The notes beneath the pieces were generated by a model. The model had not been told where the DNA came from. It worked only from the letters and a program-made list of their open reading frames with translations, and made no database searches. This document shows, one piece after another, positions 15,471 to 25,447 of a stretch of 64,000 nt of DNA (position 1 is the stretch's first letter; every line of letters begins with the position of its first letter). The translations under genes and the position numbers were made by a program. Source of the DNA: Celeribacter ethanolicus (GTDB lineage: Bacteria > Pseudomonadota > Alphaproteobacteria > Rhodobacterales > Rhodobacteraceae); contig NZ_LRUC01000033.1 in assembly GCF_001550095.1 (NCBI RefSeq), positions 62,001-126,000 on the forward strand. The letters are read 5' to 3'.

Positions 15471-17831
15471 ATGAACAACCATCACGAACATGCCAACGGA
15501 TCTGACGATCAAGTTCCTTCTGGCTACGCGGGCACGGTCTTCACTTGCCCGATGCACCCCGAGGTACGCCGCGCCGAACCGGGAGATTGCCCGAAATGCC
15601 AGATGCATCTGGTGCCGGAGGGCGAGCCCTCGCAACACCACGCCCATCATCAGCACACGGGCGACGCGGTGGAGCCAAACCACTTGGACTCGGTTCCCAA
15701 CGACTACACTGGCCCGGTTTATACCTGTCCGATGCACCCTCAGGTGCGCCAGACGCATCCCGGGTCTTGTCCGATCTGCGGTATGGGGCTGGAACTGGAA
15801 TCGGCCGCCATGGAAGCGGAAGGCCCGAACCCGGAGCTTGTGGATTTCAGCCGTCGTTTCTGGGTGGGGGCCATTTTGACCGTACCGCTCCTTGTGCTGA
15901 CCATGGGCCCCTATCTTGGCCTGAGCGGGGTGCGCGAGATATTCGGAGAACGCGTCACCCTCTGGGTCGAACTCGCGCTCGGGACACCCGTTGTCTTTTG
16001 GTCCGGCTGGCCTTTCCTTGTTCGTGGCTGGAACTCGTTCCGGACAAGGAACCTCAATATGTTCAGTCTCATTGCCATGGGTGTAAGCGCCGCATGGCTG
16101 TTCAGCATCATCGCCGTCCTGGCACCGGGCATATTCCCCGATGGGTTCCGGGATGCCGAAGGGCATGTCGGCGTCTATTTCGAGGCGGCGGCTGTGATCG
16201 TCACGCTGGTCCTTGTGGGACAGGTGATGGAGCTGCGCGCTCGCGAAGGCACTGGCAAGGCGATCCGTGCTCTTCTGGATATGGCCGCCAAGACGGCACG
16301 TATTATCCGCGACGACGGAAGCGAGGAAGAGGTTCCATTGGAACAGGTCCAGGTCGGCGACCGACTACGTGTGCGACCCGGTGACAAGGTGCCGGTCGAT
16401 GGTATGGTCGTCGAAGGCAGGTCCTCAGTTGACGAAAGCATGATCACGGGCGAGCCGGTACCTGTAGAAAAGGTCGGAGGAGACCCTGTAACGGGTGCCA
16501 CGATCAACGGAACCGGCAGCCTGATCATGGAGGCGACGCGCGTCGGCGCCGACACGATGCTGAGCCAAATCGTCGAGATGGTGGCCAATGCGCAGCGGTC
16601 TCGCGCGCCGATCCAGAAATACGCCGACAAGGTCTCCGGATATTTCGTGCCTGCAGTTATTGGCATCGCCGTGCTGGCCTTCATTGGCTGGGCCATTTGG
16701 GGCCCGGTCCCGGCCCTTTCCTATGCTCTTATTGCGGCCGTTGCCGTTCTCATCATCGCTTGTCCCTGTGCCCTCGGCCTTGCGACACCGATGTCTATCA
16801 TGACGGCGACGGGGCGCGGCGCGCAGGCGGGTGTCCTGATCAGGAATGCAGAGGCACTGGAACGGTTCGAGAAGGTCGATACCCTGATCGTCGACAAGAC
16901 CGGCACGCTGACGGAAGGCAAGCCGAAACTTGTCGGCGTCTACCCTGAACCGGGTCACGATGAGGTAGAAGTGCTTCGGCTTGCCGCATCGCTGGAACGC
17001 GGCTCCGAGCATCCTCTCGCGGAAGCCATCGTACGCGGTGCTGAAGAGCGTGGCGTCGACCTGGCAAAAGCCGACGCCTTCGAGGCGGTCACCGGCAAGG
17101 GCGTCAAAGGCACGGTGGACGGGCGGGTAGTGGCGCTCGGCAACGTGAAACTCCTGACTGACCTCGGACTTGATGCAGCAGAGCTTCGGGACAAGGCGGA
17201 TGCCCGTCGGGATAATGGCGAAACGGTTATGTTTGTCGTCGTCGAGAATGACGTTGCCGGTCTTGTCAGCGTCGCAGACCCGGTAAAGGCGACCACACCG
17301 GCCGCCCTGAAGGAACTGCACGCACTTGGGTTCCGTATTATCATGGCGACGGGAGACAATGAGCGTACCGCTAGGGCCGTCGCGTCCAGTCTAGGCATCG
17401 ACGAGATCCGCGCCGATGTGATGCCGGAAGACAAAGCGAAGATCATCAAGGAACTTCAGGCCAAGGGGCACAAGGTTGCCATGGCCGGCGACGGTGTCAA
17501 CGATGCACCTGCCCTGGCTCAGGCCGATGTCGGGATTGCCATGGGCACCGGCGCCGATGTGGCCATTGAGAGCGCAGGGTTCACGCTCGTCAAAGGGAAC
17601 CTCGACGGTATCGTGCGTGCGCGCAAACTCGCCCGCGCGACCATGCGGAACATACGCCAGAACCTGTTCTTTGCTCTGATCTACAACACTGCGGGCGTGC
17701 CCGTCGCTGCGGGGATCTTGTTCCCATTCCTCGGGATCTTGATCAGTCCGATGTTTGCGGCCTTTGCCATGAGCGCTTCCTCAATCTCGGTCGTCCTAAA
17801 CTCCCTTCGGCTACGGCGCGCGCAGATTTGA
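15471..17831 (+). CDS. copA: Copper-translocating P-type ATPase with two zinc-ribbon-like metal domains
   Basis: A 786-residue P1B ATPase. Instead of HMA domains it begins with two copies of the TCPMHPEVR...PGDCPKCQM / TCPMHPQVR...PGSCPICGM module (about residues 24-48 and 82-108), preceded and separated by His-rich linkers. Then come eight membrane helices with CPC (431-433), the actuator TGEPVPV loop, the phosphorylation site DKTGT (Asp475) and the hinge GDGVNDAP. This architecture is that of CopB/CopA-like exporters of copper or silver. It follows a CueR-type promoter directly and is the second copper ATPase of the window. Confidence 0.9.
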   Translation: MNNHHEHANGSDDQVPSGYAGTVFTCPMHPEVRRAEPGDCPKCQMHLVPEGEPSQHHAHHQHTGDAVEPNHLDSVPNDYTGPVYTCPMHPQVRQTHPGSCPICGMGLELESAAMEAEGPNPELVDFSRRFWVGAILTVPLLVLTMGPYLGLSGVREIFGERVTLWVELALGTPVVFWSGWPFLVRGWNSFRTRNLNMFSLIAMGVSAAWLFSIIAVLAPGIFPDGFRDAEGHVGVYFEAAAVIVTLVLVGQVMELRAREGTGKAIRALLDMAAKTARIIRDDGSEEEVPLEQVQVGDRLRVRPGDKVPVDGMVVEGRSSVDESMITGEPVPVEKVGGDPVTGATINGTGSLIMEATRVGADTMLSQIVEMVANAQRSRAPIQKYADKVSGYFVPAVIGIAVLAFIGWAIWGPVPALSYALIAAVAVLIIACPCALGLATPMSIMTATGRGAQAGVLIRNAEALERFEKVDTLIVDKTGTLTEGKPKLVGVYPEPGHDEVEVLRLAASLERGSEHPLAEAIVRGAEERGVDLAKADAFEAVTGKGVKGTVDGRVVALGNVKLLTDLGLDAAELRDKADARRDNGETVMFVVVENDVAGLVSVADPVKATTPAALKELHALGFRIIMATGDNERTARAVASSLGIDEIRADVMPEDKAKIIKELQAKGHKVAMAGDGVNDAPALAQADVGIAMGTGADVAIESAGFTLVKGNLDGIVRARKLARATMRNIRQNLFFALIYNTAGVPVAAGILFPFLGILISPMFAAFAMSASSISVVLNSLRLRRAQI

Positions 17832-17952
17832 GGGGAAACAAGAACGATCGCGAGGTCCATCAGACCGTTCAATAAACAGTATTGGGTACAATCCATCGCC
17901 GGAGAAGGGGCAACAGCGTTCAGACAATCACCTGCAAACCAAGGAGACCAAA

Positions 17953-18435
17953 ATGACCTACATTTCCAGACAGATGATCTTAGCCATTGCTGTGGTGTGG
18001 GCGCTGCCAGTCGGCGCCCAAGACAGCGGGCATATGACAGATAATGGGGCGATGAGTCAGATGATGAGCTCCGGACTGTTCCTGCCAAACATGGATGCAG
18101 CCAAGGGGCGTGCGCTGTTCGCCTCGAAAGGCTGTGTCGTTTGTCATTCTATCAACGGGGTCGGAGGCGAGGATGCCCCCGCCCTTGATGCAGCGTATAT
18201 GGACCTGCCAATGAACCCGTTTGAATTTGCCGCCCGAATGTGGCGCGGCGCGCCGGCGATGGTCGCTGCCCAAGAGGATGAGCTCGGCGGGCAAATTGAA
18301 TTCACAGGTCAGGAGCTTGCCGATATCATCGCGTTCGTTCACGATTCCGAAGAACAGAAGGCATTCTCTGCCGGCGACATCCCCGAAAAGATTGAAGAAA
18401 TGATGCACCAAATGGGTGAGGAGGATCACGACTGA
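17953..18435 (+). CDS. Periplasmic cytochrome c with Met-rich N-terminus and acidic/His tail
   Basis: A 160-residue exported class I cytochrome c. After the signal peptide (1-22) there is a short Met-rich region (HMTDNGAMSQMMSS), then CVVCH (Cys61-His65) and the later MPPM-like segment replaced by AYMDLPMNPFEF. The tail is rich in Met, Glu and His (MMHQMGEEDHD). Such residues may bind copper. An AAGGAGA ribosome site precedes the ATG. It lies 122 bp after the copper ATPase on the same strand and may be read from the same promoter. Confidence 0.82.
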   Translation: MTYISRQMILAIAVVWALPVGAQDSGHMTDNGAMSQMMSSGLFLPNMDAAKGRALFASKGCVVCHSINGVGGEDAPALDAAYMDLPMNPFEFAARMWRGAPAMVAAQEDELGGQIEFTGQELADIIAFVHDSEEQKAFSAGDIPEKIEEMMHQMGEEDHD

Positions 18436-18492
18436 AGCGTCAGGGGATATCGCAGTAGAATAAGGCAATGCGTCGAAAGTTTCATTTGCGCC

Positions 18493-19404
18493 CTAAGATG
18501 CCGATCCTATGGCGGACCGCTTCTGCGCCAGCCAAAGTAATCCAAATCCCGCGGCTAACATCGGCAAGGAAAGGAATTGCCCCATCGTAAGCCCCCAGTC
18601 ACCAAACTGCACAACATACCCAATCGGATTGTTCACGTCTGCGAATTGAGCGTCGGGCTGGCGAAACAACTCTACAAAACTTCTCGCAAAACCATATCCG
18701 GCCAGGAAGAGCCCGCAAATTGCCCCTGGTGTCCTAAGCCATCCGCGCCGCCACGCAAGGAATAGGAGAGCGAAGCCAAGCAACAGGCCTTCCAAAAGGG
18801 CTTCGTACAGTTGCGAAGGATGCCGTGCGCAAATGTCGGTTATTCCCGGGCATGATTGCGCTGCGTCACCGGGAAATATGACGGCCCAGGGCATGTCCGA
18901 TGGGCGGCCCCATAGTTCATTGTTTATGAAATTTGCGATCCGGCCCAAGAACAAGCCCGGAGGCGTTGCCAGAGCGAGAAGGTCAGCCATGCTCAGGAGC
19001 GGCATACGCTGACGGATGCCATAAACAAGCGCGGCAATGGTTACGCCAGCAAACCCACCATGAAATGACATTCCCCCTTGCCAGACCTTCAGAATTTCTA
19101 ACGGATTGGCAAGATAGAACCCGCGCTGATAGAACATCACGAACCCTAACCGCCCGCCAACGATCACCCCGATGATAATCCAGGTCAAAAGATCCTCAAT
19201 TTGGCGCGGTGTTAGCGGGGCGCCCGATGCAGGCCACAGAGCGGCGCGTTTGACCGTGGCAACACAAATTCTCCAGCCGACGAGAAGGCCGATGATATAG
19301 GCCAACGCATACCAGCGGAGAGTCAACGTAAACGTGCCGATCTCAACCGAAAATATATCCGGCCCGATATTTGGGAACGGAAGTGCGGACAAAGGCATGG
19401 ACAT
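18493..19404 (-). CDS. lgt: Prolipoprotein diacylglyceryl transferase
   Basis: A 303-residue membrane enzyme with seven predicted helices. The family signature around [18 protein letters not shown] and the early HGGF motif are intact, as is the Arg in [11 protein letters not shown]. Lgt attaches diacylglycerol to the lipobox cysteine of prolipoproteins, the first step of lipoprotein maturation. It is normally a single chromosomal housekeeping gene. Here it is the last gene of the two-component/Ccm operon, 92 bp after ccmI on the same strand. The start could be Met1 or Met3 (19398). Confidence 0.9.
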   Translation of the reverse strand: MSMPLSALPFPNIGPDIFSVEIGTFTLTLRWYALAYIIGLLVGWRICVATVKRAALWPASGAPLTPRQIEDLLTWIIIGVIVGGRLGFVMFYQRGFYLANPLEILKVWQGGMSFHGGFAGVTIAALVYGIRQRMPLLSMADLLALATPPGLFLGRIANFINNELWGRPSDMPWAVIFPGDAAQSCPGITDICARHPSQLYEALLEGLLLGFALLFLAWRRGWLRTPGAICGLFLAGYGFARSFVELFRQPDAQFADVNNPIGYVVQFGDWGLTMGQFLSLPMLAAGFGLLWLAQKRSAIGSAS

Positions 19405-19495
19405 TCTTTCTAGTCATTCGGGTGAGGTCGGATCGTGCACATACGCCGTTCGTGCTCTCTCATGGTTTGTTCATCGCGAGTGAAGCTTCCGCGGG

Positions 19496-20659
19496 CTATT
19501 GGCCCGACTGGAGTTCTTCCAAGGACTGCAAAATGACACTTTGGCGCGGGTCTTCGGAGGAAACGGGCACCAATAGCTCTTTGGCTCGACTGTACGCGTT
19601 CAAGGCGAGGTCAGTTTCGCCGAGCACCCTGTAGGCCCTGCCAAGACGCATCCATCCATCGATATCGTCTGGTTCAGCCTCAAGGCGTGTTGCCAAACGT
19701 TCCACCATGGATCGGATAAATGCATCTCGATCGACATCATCCATCTGGCTGGCCGCTTCGACATCTGCAGCAGTGGGGCCGGGCGAATTGCCTGACATTA
19801 CTGGAGCATAATCCGACAAACTGATAGGCGCTCGGCCCAGTGCCGCACCTATCCGGTTTGCTTCCGCGACAAATGTTTCCATCCAGGGTGCGAACCCATC
19901 CACTTCGTCCAATCGCGTGAGAAGACGATTGTAGGCCTGCTCATTCGCACCCGCTTGCGCAAGCCCGACAGCATCGTAAAAAGTTCCAGCAGGATTGGTC
20001 GGATCGAGCTCAAGTGCTCTTGCAATGGCCCGCTTCGCTTGGGGTGTCACGATCCCCTGTTCGGAAACGATGAGAGCTTCCGCATAGATCGAAAACACAG
20101 CAGAATCGGCATTCATGGATTGTGTTGCACGCTCGTAGGCCGATGCGGCATCCGAAGCGCGGCCCAATTTCATGAAGGTCTGTCCAAGGAGCATCCAGCC
20201 CTCCAAGGCTCCGCCTTCTGAATCCGCCTGCAACCGCTGCAATAGCTTCTGCGCCAACGCTTCGATTTCACGATTTTGCGCGACCTCTGCCTGGCGATCC
20301 TCGAAAGCGATGCTGGATAGGTTTGGCGCTCCAGCAAAACTGTAATACCCCGCCGCGAACAGCGGCACAAAGACCGCAGCAGCCATGAGTATGACCCTGC
20401 CGCCGCCGTTGGATTCCCCGGTGTTTTTTACTCTCCCCACGGAGAGAACCCGCCGCTTGATTTCCTGTCGCTCCGCATGCGCCTCTGCGACAGAAAGCAG
20501 GCCGCGTTCAGCATCCCGATCGACTTCAGACAACTGGTCCTTCAAAACTGCGAGAGTCCTGTCTTCGGCCGGACCTTGCACCAAGGCAGGCTTCCACGCC
20601 GAAGCCGCAACAATACCTGAGGCAGTCAAGGCGAGGACTGCCATTGCAATCCATATCAT
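19496..20659 (-). CDS. ccmI: Cytochrome c biogenesis protein CcmI
   Basis: A 387-residue protein: two N-terminal membrane helices (about 2-20 and 95-115) with an intervening cytosolic loop holding the EVDRDAERGLLS leucine-zipper-like segment, then a periplasmic TPR region (for example EGWMLLGQTFMKLGRASDA and DGWMRLGRAYRVLGETDLA). CcmI binds the C-terminus of apocytochromes c and presents them to the haem ligase. It starts inside the stop of ccmH (4-base overlap), as in chromosomal ccm operons. Confidence 0.88.
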   Translation of the reverse strand: MIWIAMAVLALTASGIVAASAWKPALVQGPAEDRTLAVLKDQLSEVDRDAERGLLSVAEAHAERQEIKRRVLSVGRVKNTGESNGGGRVILMAAAVFVPLFAAGYYSFAGAPNLSSIAFEDRQAEVAQNREIEALAQKLLQRLQADSEGGALEGWMLLGQTFMKLGRASDAASAYERATQSMNADSAVFSIYAEALIVSEQGIVTPQAKRAIARALELDPTNPAGTFYDAVGLAQAGANEQAYNRLLTRLDEVDGFAPWMETFVAEANRIGAALGRAPISLSDYAPVMSGNSPGPTAADVEAASQMDDVDRDAFIRSMVERLATRLEAEPDDIDGWMRLGRAYRVLGETDLALNAYSRAKELLVPVSSEDPRQSVILQSLEELQSGQ

Positions 20660-21126
20660 CGGTGGTCCCCTTCGCTGGATGAAGTGAAAATGCGTGCGAC
20701 CTCGGCCTCCTCGTCATCGCTCAGGTCTGCGATTTTTTTTCTTTTTCGAGAGCCCATCAGGATGCCGCCACCGATCCCCAGAGCCAAGAGCCCAAGGAGT
20801 GGGGGGGTAAACCAGAGAGCGTAGGTCTCGGGTTTAAACGGAGGCTTCAGTAGAACGTAATCGCCGTATCTCGCTTGGATGAAAGCAATTGCATCTTCGT
20901 TCGTGTCACCCGCAACCAACCGTTCCCGGACCAAAAGTCGTAGGTCGCGCGCAACGCCGGCGTTCGAGCTGTCAATATCCTGATTTTGGCAAACTACGCA
21001 GCGAAGCTGCCTGGAAACCTCCCGTGCCCGAGCCTCGAGGATTGGATCGGAGAGGATTTCGTCGGGCTCAACAGCCTGCGCAGACATTGGCATGATGAGT
21101 GCCAACACAAGGAAAAAACGACGCAT
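20656..21126 (-). CDS. ccmH: Cytochrome c maturation protein CcmH
   Basis: A 156-residue protein with a signal peptide (1-18), the redox motif LRCVVCQNQ (Cys42-Cys45), a YGDYVLLKPPF segment, and a C-terminal membrane helix (about 106-127). CcmH reduces or holds the CXXCH cysteines of apocytochrome c for haem attachment. It sits in the conserved ccmF-G-H-I order and ends with a basic stretch SRKRKK at the cytosolic side. Confidence 0.9.
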   Translation of the reverse strand: MRRFFLVLALIMPMSAQAVEPDEILSDPILEARAREVSRQLRCVVCQNQDIDSSNAGVARDLRLLVRERLVAGDTNEDAIAFIQARYGDYVLLKPPFKPETYALWFTPPLLGLLALGIGGGILMGSRKRKKIADLSDDEEAEVARIFTSSSEGDHR

Positions 21127-21127
21127 G

Positions 21128-21688
21128 TCAGCTCCTCTCCTCTAACACACCCGCTTGTCGGAGAGCCTGGCGAAAGGTTGATACAGCCTCTTCACCGACG
21201 ATCGGGCCGACGTATCGGTAGAGCACCGTTCCATCGCCTCCGACAATGAATGTCTCGGGCACACCCGAAATCCCCCACTCGATCCCGGCACGACCTGACA
21301 GATCCAAGCCAATACGTTCGTACGGGTTCCCGAGATTTTGAAGCCAATTGACCGCGTCTACCGGTTGATCCTTGTAGTTGATCCCGAACAAACGCACGCC
21401 ATCGCGCTCAACCAAAGCGCTCAGAACCGCGTGTTCGGCACGACAGGGAACGCACCAGGAAGCGAACACATTAACGACGACTGGCGTTGGGTTTCCGAGC
21501 AGGTTTTCCCGAGACAGTCCCTGTACATCAAGACCCGGCACCGGCCCGAGAATGAACGAGGGAGCTGGCTGAGAAATGAGAACCGAAGGAATCTCGCTTG
21601 GGTCACGATTGGGATTCAGGCCCCACAAGAAAAATCCGCCGACAATCACTGCCAGTACCAAGGGAATAATCGCTACAGCTCGTTTCAT
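21128..21688 (-). CDS. ccmG: Thiol:disulfide protein CcmG/DsbE
   Basis: A 186-residue membrane-anchored thioredoxin-like protein. It has an N-terminal helix (4-24), then the thioredoxin fold with FASWCVPCRAEH (Cys78-Cys81) and the cis-proline loop GVPETFIV. CcmG keeps apocytochrome thiols reduced and would depend on a DsbD-type donor, which is encoded at 7661. It lies one base before ccmH on the same strand. Confidence 0.9.
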   Translation of the reverse strand: MKRAVAIIPLVLAVIVGGFFLWGLNPNRDPSEIPSVLISQPAPSFILGPVPGLDVQGLSRENLLGNPTPVVVNVFASWCVPCRAEHAVLSALVERDGVRLFGINYKDQPVDAVNWLQNLGNPYERIGLDLSGRAGIEWGISGVPETFIVGGDGTVLYRYVGPIVGEEAVSTFRQALRQAGVLEERS

Positions 21689-21691
21689 TGC

Positions 21692-23692
21692 TCACTCCGC
21701 TGCGACCGGTTTCGTGGATCGTGCCTTGGAGCTTTGGGGTGCCCCGACCCGGAAGCGGCGATCGGACAAGGACAGACTGCCGCCTATGACAAGCATGGCC
21801 GCACCCAACCAAAGCAAGCCGACGAATGGCTCATAGAGAATACGCAGAGTCCAGGCACCGCTCTCTTCGGCTTTGTCCAGAGAGGGTTCCGTGATCGAAG
21901 CGTATAGGTCTCCCGCCAGGGTTGACCGTATCGCCGATTCTGTTGTCGTACTTTGTGCGACCGGATAGCTGCGCCGTTCAGGTTTGAGAGCCGTCACGAA
22001 AGAGCCGCCCCTTTCGACGCGCAGGGTTCCCTGATCCGCAATATAGTTCGGGCCACGAACGCGCTGCACACCTTCAAATGTGACATCAAATCCCGCAATG
22101 TTGACACTCGTGCCGGGCTCTACAAATGCGATCTCTTCAGATTTCCAAACCGAAGAGCCAATCATGCCGATCATCAAGACCGCAACTCCCGCATGAGCGA
22201 GCGTCATTCCATGCGCCGCGCGGGGCAAATTGCGGGCACGCCGGATGCTTTCCTGGAGCGGAACCTCGAACAAACGAACCCGCAGCGCCCATTCACGTAA
22301 GGAAGCAAAAAACAACCAAAGCGCGATGAGGATCGAAAGATATGCCAACACGGGCCCGCCTTTGGCGAAATACCAAATTGCGAGCGTTGCCAGCACCGCC
22401 AGCACCACCACGAAGCGGACACGTTGAAGCACTCCGACGAGATCGGCTCGTTTCCAGGACAAAAACGGCCCCAGACCCATGACAAAAACCAAGGGGAGCA
22501 TCATTGGTACGAACGCGCCATTGAAGAACGGCGGACCGACGGAAATCTTGTCACCAGAAACGGCTTCGAGAAACAGCGGATAAAGCGTACCGAACAGAAC
22601 CGTGCCAGTCGCTGTAGCCAGGATCAGGTTGTTTAGCAACAACCCTGCCTCTCGACTAATCGGCTTAAACAACCCGCCACCTTCCATCATTGGCGCCCGC
22701 CACGCATAGAGTGCAAGTGAGCCACCAATTGAAATCGCAAGCAGGCCAAGAATGTATAGGCCTCGCTCCGGATCCACGGCAAAAGCATGCACAGAGGTCA
22801 GCAAGCCAGACCGAACCACAAATGTGCCGAGGAGTGACAGCGAAAACGTCAAGATCGCGAGTAGGATTGTCCAGCTTTTGAACGCGTCACGCTTTTCAGT
22901 GACAATCGCCGAATGGAGAAGTGCTGTCCCGAGAAGCCAGGGCATAAAACTGACATTTTCAACCGGGTCCCAGAACCACCATCCACCCCAACCCAGTTCG
23001 TAATATGCCCACCACGATCCCAGAGCTATCCCCGCAGTCAGGCTGATCCACGCGGCCAGTGTCCAGGGTCGAACCCATCTTGCCCAGGCTGTGTCGATCC
23101 GTCCCTCGATCAAGGCTGCGGCTGCAAACGAAAAGACGATCGAGAAACCGACATATCCAAAATACAGCAGAGGCGGGTGCATCGCGAGGCCGATATCCTG
23201 GAGCAGAGGATTGAGGTCAGCGCCATCAAGCGGCGGAGGAAAGACGCGCTCGAACGGATTGGATGTGAAGAGAAGGAAGGACAGGAACCCGACGCTGATC
23301 CATGCCTGCATTGCCAAAGTTCGCGCTCGAAGTGTTTCCGGTAGGTTTGAGCCGAAAGCAGCAACCGCAGCACCGAAGATGGTCAGAATGAAGACCCAGA
23401 GAAGCAACGATCCTTCATGACTTCCCCAAGTCGCCGCGACTTTGAAGATCATTGGTTTCAGCGAATGCGAATTGTTCGCAACGTTCAAAACAGTGAAATC
23501 AGAGACAACAAAAGCGCGCATCAAGGCTGCAAAGGCAAGTCCGACGAAGACGACCTGCCCAAAAGCAGTCGACCGGGCCGAACGCATCCAGAGAAGATTG
23601 CCCCGGGCCGCGCCGAAAAGAGGAATAGTCGATTGGACGAGGGCCAACGCCAATGCGAGGGCCAGCACAAAATGGCCGAGTTCCGGGGTCAT
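21692..23692 (-). CDS. ccmF: Cytochrome c haem lyase subunit CcmF
   Basis: A 666-residue membrane protein with about 15 helices. The haem-handling WWD motif is intact in GWGGWWFWDPVENVSF, and conserved His-containing loops (TWGSHEGSLLLW and GLAMHPPLLYFGY) flank it. CcmF transfers haem to apocytochromes c. Length is normal for the family. The genes ccmA-E are not in the window, so this set covers only the haem-ligation arm and must work with chromosomal haem delivery. It follows the SHOCT gene by 47 bp. Confidence 0.92.
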   Translation of the reverse strand: MTPELGHFVLALALALALVQSTIPLFGAARGNLLWMRSARSTAFGQVVFVGLAFAALMRAFVVSDFTVLNVANNSHSLKPMIFKVAATWGSHEGSLLLWVFILTIFGAAVAAFGSNLPETLRARTLAMQAWISVGFLSFLLFTSNPFERVFPPPLDGADLNPLLQDIGLAMHPPLLYFGYVGFSIVFSFAAAALIEGRIDTAWARWVRPWTLAAWISLTAGIALGSWWAYYELGWGGWWFWDPVENVSFMPWLLGTALLHSAIVTEKRDAFKSWTILLAILTFSLSLLGTFVVRSGLLTSVHAFAVDPERGLYILGLLAISIGGSLALYAWRAPMMEGGGLFKPISREAGLLLNNLILATATGTVLFGTLYPLFLEAVSGDKISVGPPFFNGAFVPMMLPLVFVMGLGPFLSWKRADLVGVLQRVRFVVVLAVLATLAIWYFAKGGPVLAYLSILIALWLFFASLREWALRVRLFEVPLQESIRRARNLPRAAHGMTLAHAGVAVLMIGMIGSSVWKSEEIAFVEPGTSVNIAGFDVTFEGVQRVRGPNYIADQGTLRVERGGSFVTALKPERRSYPVAQSTTTESAIRSTLAGDLYASITEPSLDKAEESGAWTLRILYEPFVGLLWLGAAMLVIGGSLSLSDRRFRVGAPQSSKARSTKPVAAE

Positions 23693-23739
23693 AGGAGCCT
23701 CACGATCTTTAGCAGTGGGGTCGACTGGTGATCACTTTC

Positions 23740-24039
23740 TCAGTCGTCTAGAGCGGCTTTGCGCTTGCGATACTCTTCTTCATCAATCTCACCGCGCGCG
23801 AAGCGATCCCTGAGAATGTCATGCGCGCTCGACCCGGAGGCACGGCCCTTTTCGCTGAACCAGCGAACGGCGAAGAATATCAGCGCAATAATCACGCCCC
23901 AGAACACGATCATCATCAGCCCTCCCAGCATTCCAAATCCACCGCCCCACATGTGGCCGTAATAATCTCCGCCGGGGTCCGCCATGGCGGTCGTCGCGAA
24001 CAGTGTGAATGCTGCGGTTGTGTTGGTAAGTCTAAGCAT
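23740..24039 (-). CDS. SHOCT-domain small membrane protein
   Basis: A 99-residue protein with a signal or first helix (1-20), a Gly/Met-rich segment (GGGFGMLGGLMM), one membrane helix (about 40-60), and a C-terminal SHOCT motif (DILRDRFARGEIDEEEYRKRK). The start ATG at 24039 has AAAGGAAA upstream; a longer frame overlaps the kinase gene and has no signal. The protein belongs to a group common beside copper sensors and exporters. The function is not known. It lies between the sensor kinase and ccmF. Confidence 0.75.
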   Translation of the reverse strand: MLRLTNTTAAFTLFATTAMADPGGDYYGHMWGGGFGMLGGLMMIVFWGVIIALIFFAVRWFSEKGRASGSSAHDILRDRFARGEIDEEEYRKRKAALDD

Positions 24040-24061
24040 GTCGGTTTCCTTTTCTGTCATT

Positions 24062-25447
24062 TCATGTTTCAGCAACTGGCAATCGAATTGTCGCGATAAG
24101 CCCCCCGTCCGGGTGGTTCGCCAGACTGATCTCCCCACCCTGCGCACGAAGAATGGACCTTGCGATCGACAGGCCCAGCCCATGCCCGCCGGTTTCCAGA
24201 GATCGGCTTTCTTCAAGCCTGAAGAATGGGTCAAATATGCGTTCCAATTCTGCGGTTGGAATCCCCGGCCCTCTGTCAGTGACGGAAATTTCTATTTCCC
24301 CCTCGGCTGATATCCAGCCCAGGGTTGCGGACCCGCCGTAGCGCACCGCGTTCTCGATCACGTTTCGCAATGCGCGTCGAATGGCATTGGGGCGCAATCG
24401 AACCGTGACTTCGGGGCCGTCAGAGAGCACAAACGGTACGACCATATCCCCCCGCAGAGCTTCTAGGAACGATTGCAGGTCAACATCCTGCATTGGTTCG
24501 TTCCCTGAGAGACCTTTCGCGAAGGTAAGGGTTGCTTCCACCATCGACTGCATTTCTTCGACGGTTGCGACGAGACTCTCTCGGGTTTCGTCTTCCTCTA
24601 CCATTTCTGAATGTACTCTCATTGCGGTGAGCGGAGATCGAAGATCATGTCCAAGGGCCGCCAGAACCCTCGTTCTGTCGGCAACGAACCGTGTCAGCCT
24701 GTCCTGCATACGGTTGAAACCAGCGGTCAGCTCCCGAACCTCCTGGGGTCCCCGTTCTGGCAACGCGTCTATGTCTTCTCCACGCCCCAATCGTTCCGAC
24801 GCCCAGGCCAATCGCCGCAGAGGGCCCAGCAGTCCGGTCATGACAAACCAGCTCACTGCGACCAACAGGGCCATTGCCGTCAGACCAAATGTCAGCATGG
24901 AATAAAGCGGCCACTGGATCGGCGGACGCTCAAAGCGCGTACTTACGTTCAACCACTGGCCGCCGGCGATCGAAATTGAAAGGTTCATCTCGATTGCGGA
25001 CAGTTCACCTCGCATCATGGCCAAGTGCATCTCGGTCATTTCGTGCGAAAGGTTCGGTAGCGGCAGGATCGCGCCTTGGATCTGGTGAAGCTCCACACGA
25101 ATGTCGCGACTGTAGCTGTCGTTCAGGAGTGCGCGGACGCGGGTTTCAACCAACCCGCCATCCGAATGGTCGCTATGTTGCACAAGCGGCTTCGTCCCGA
25201 GGTCAAAGCGAACAAGGGGCGAGTTCGCCGCGCGGATAATTGATGGGCGCAGGTCAGCGGGTGCCTCTTCAATCAAGCGCGCAACATTTGCCGCTCGTCC
25301 AGCTGCCTCAAACCCAAGAGCAGCCCGTATGGCGAGGCTTCGTTCATCGGCGAAGAGCCACAGGCTGACAAACTGTGCGATCCCCAACGCGATAATGATG
25401 AGAAGAACGAGTTGGACCCGGAGAGATCGTAGGAGCCGCCAGATCAT
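24062..25447 (-). CDS. Sensor histidine kinase
   Basis: A 461-residue membrane kinase with two helices (about 11-31 and 187-207) bounding a periplasmic sensor domain of roughly 155 residues that contains several His and Met (LVQHSDHSDGG, LSHEMTEMHLAMM), plausible metal ligands. HAMP follows, then the H-box ALGHDLRSPLTAM, N-box NVIENAVRYGG and G-boxes DRGPGIPTAE and GGHGLGLSIA. It forms a pair with the regulator encoded upstream, whose stop its start overlaps by 4 bases. Because it lies among copper genes, I infer it senses copper in the periplasm. Confidence 0.85.
   Translation of the reverse strand: MIWRLLRSLRVQLVLLIIIALGIAQFVSLWLFADERSLAIRAALGFEAAGRAANVARLIEEAPADLRPSIIRAANSPLVRFDLGTKPLVQHSDHSDGGLVETRVRALLNDSYSRDIRVELHQIQGAILPLPNLSHEMTEMHLAMMRGELSAIEMNLSISIAGGQWLNVSTRFERPPIQWPLYSMLTFGLTAMALLVAVSWFVMTGLLGPLRRLAWASERLGRGEDIDALPERGPQEVRELTAGFNRMQDRLTRFVADRTRVLAALGHDLRSPLTAMRVHSEMVEEDETRESLVATVEEMQSMVEATLTFAKGLSGNEPMQDVDLQSFLEALRGDMVVPFVLSDGPEVTVRLRPNAIRRALRNVIENAVRYGGSATLGWISAEGEIEISVTDRGPGIPTAELERIFDPFFRLEESRSLETGGHGLGLSIARSILRAQGGEISLANHPDGGLIATIRLPVAET

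Noticed and set aside
16425-17321. Minus-strand frame of 298 codons inside the copper ATPase gene
   Set aside because: The plus strand carries DKTGT and the rest of the ATPase; the other frame is a shadow.
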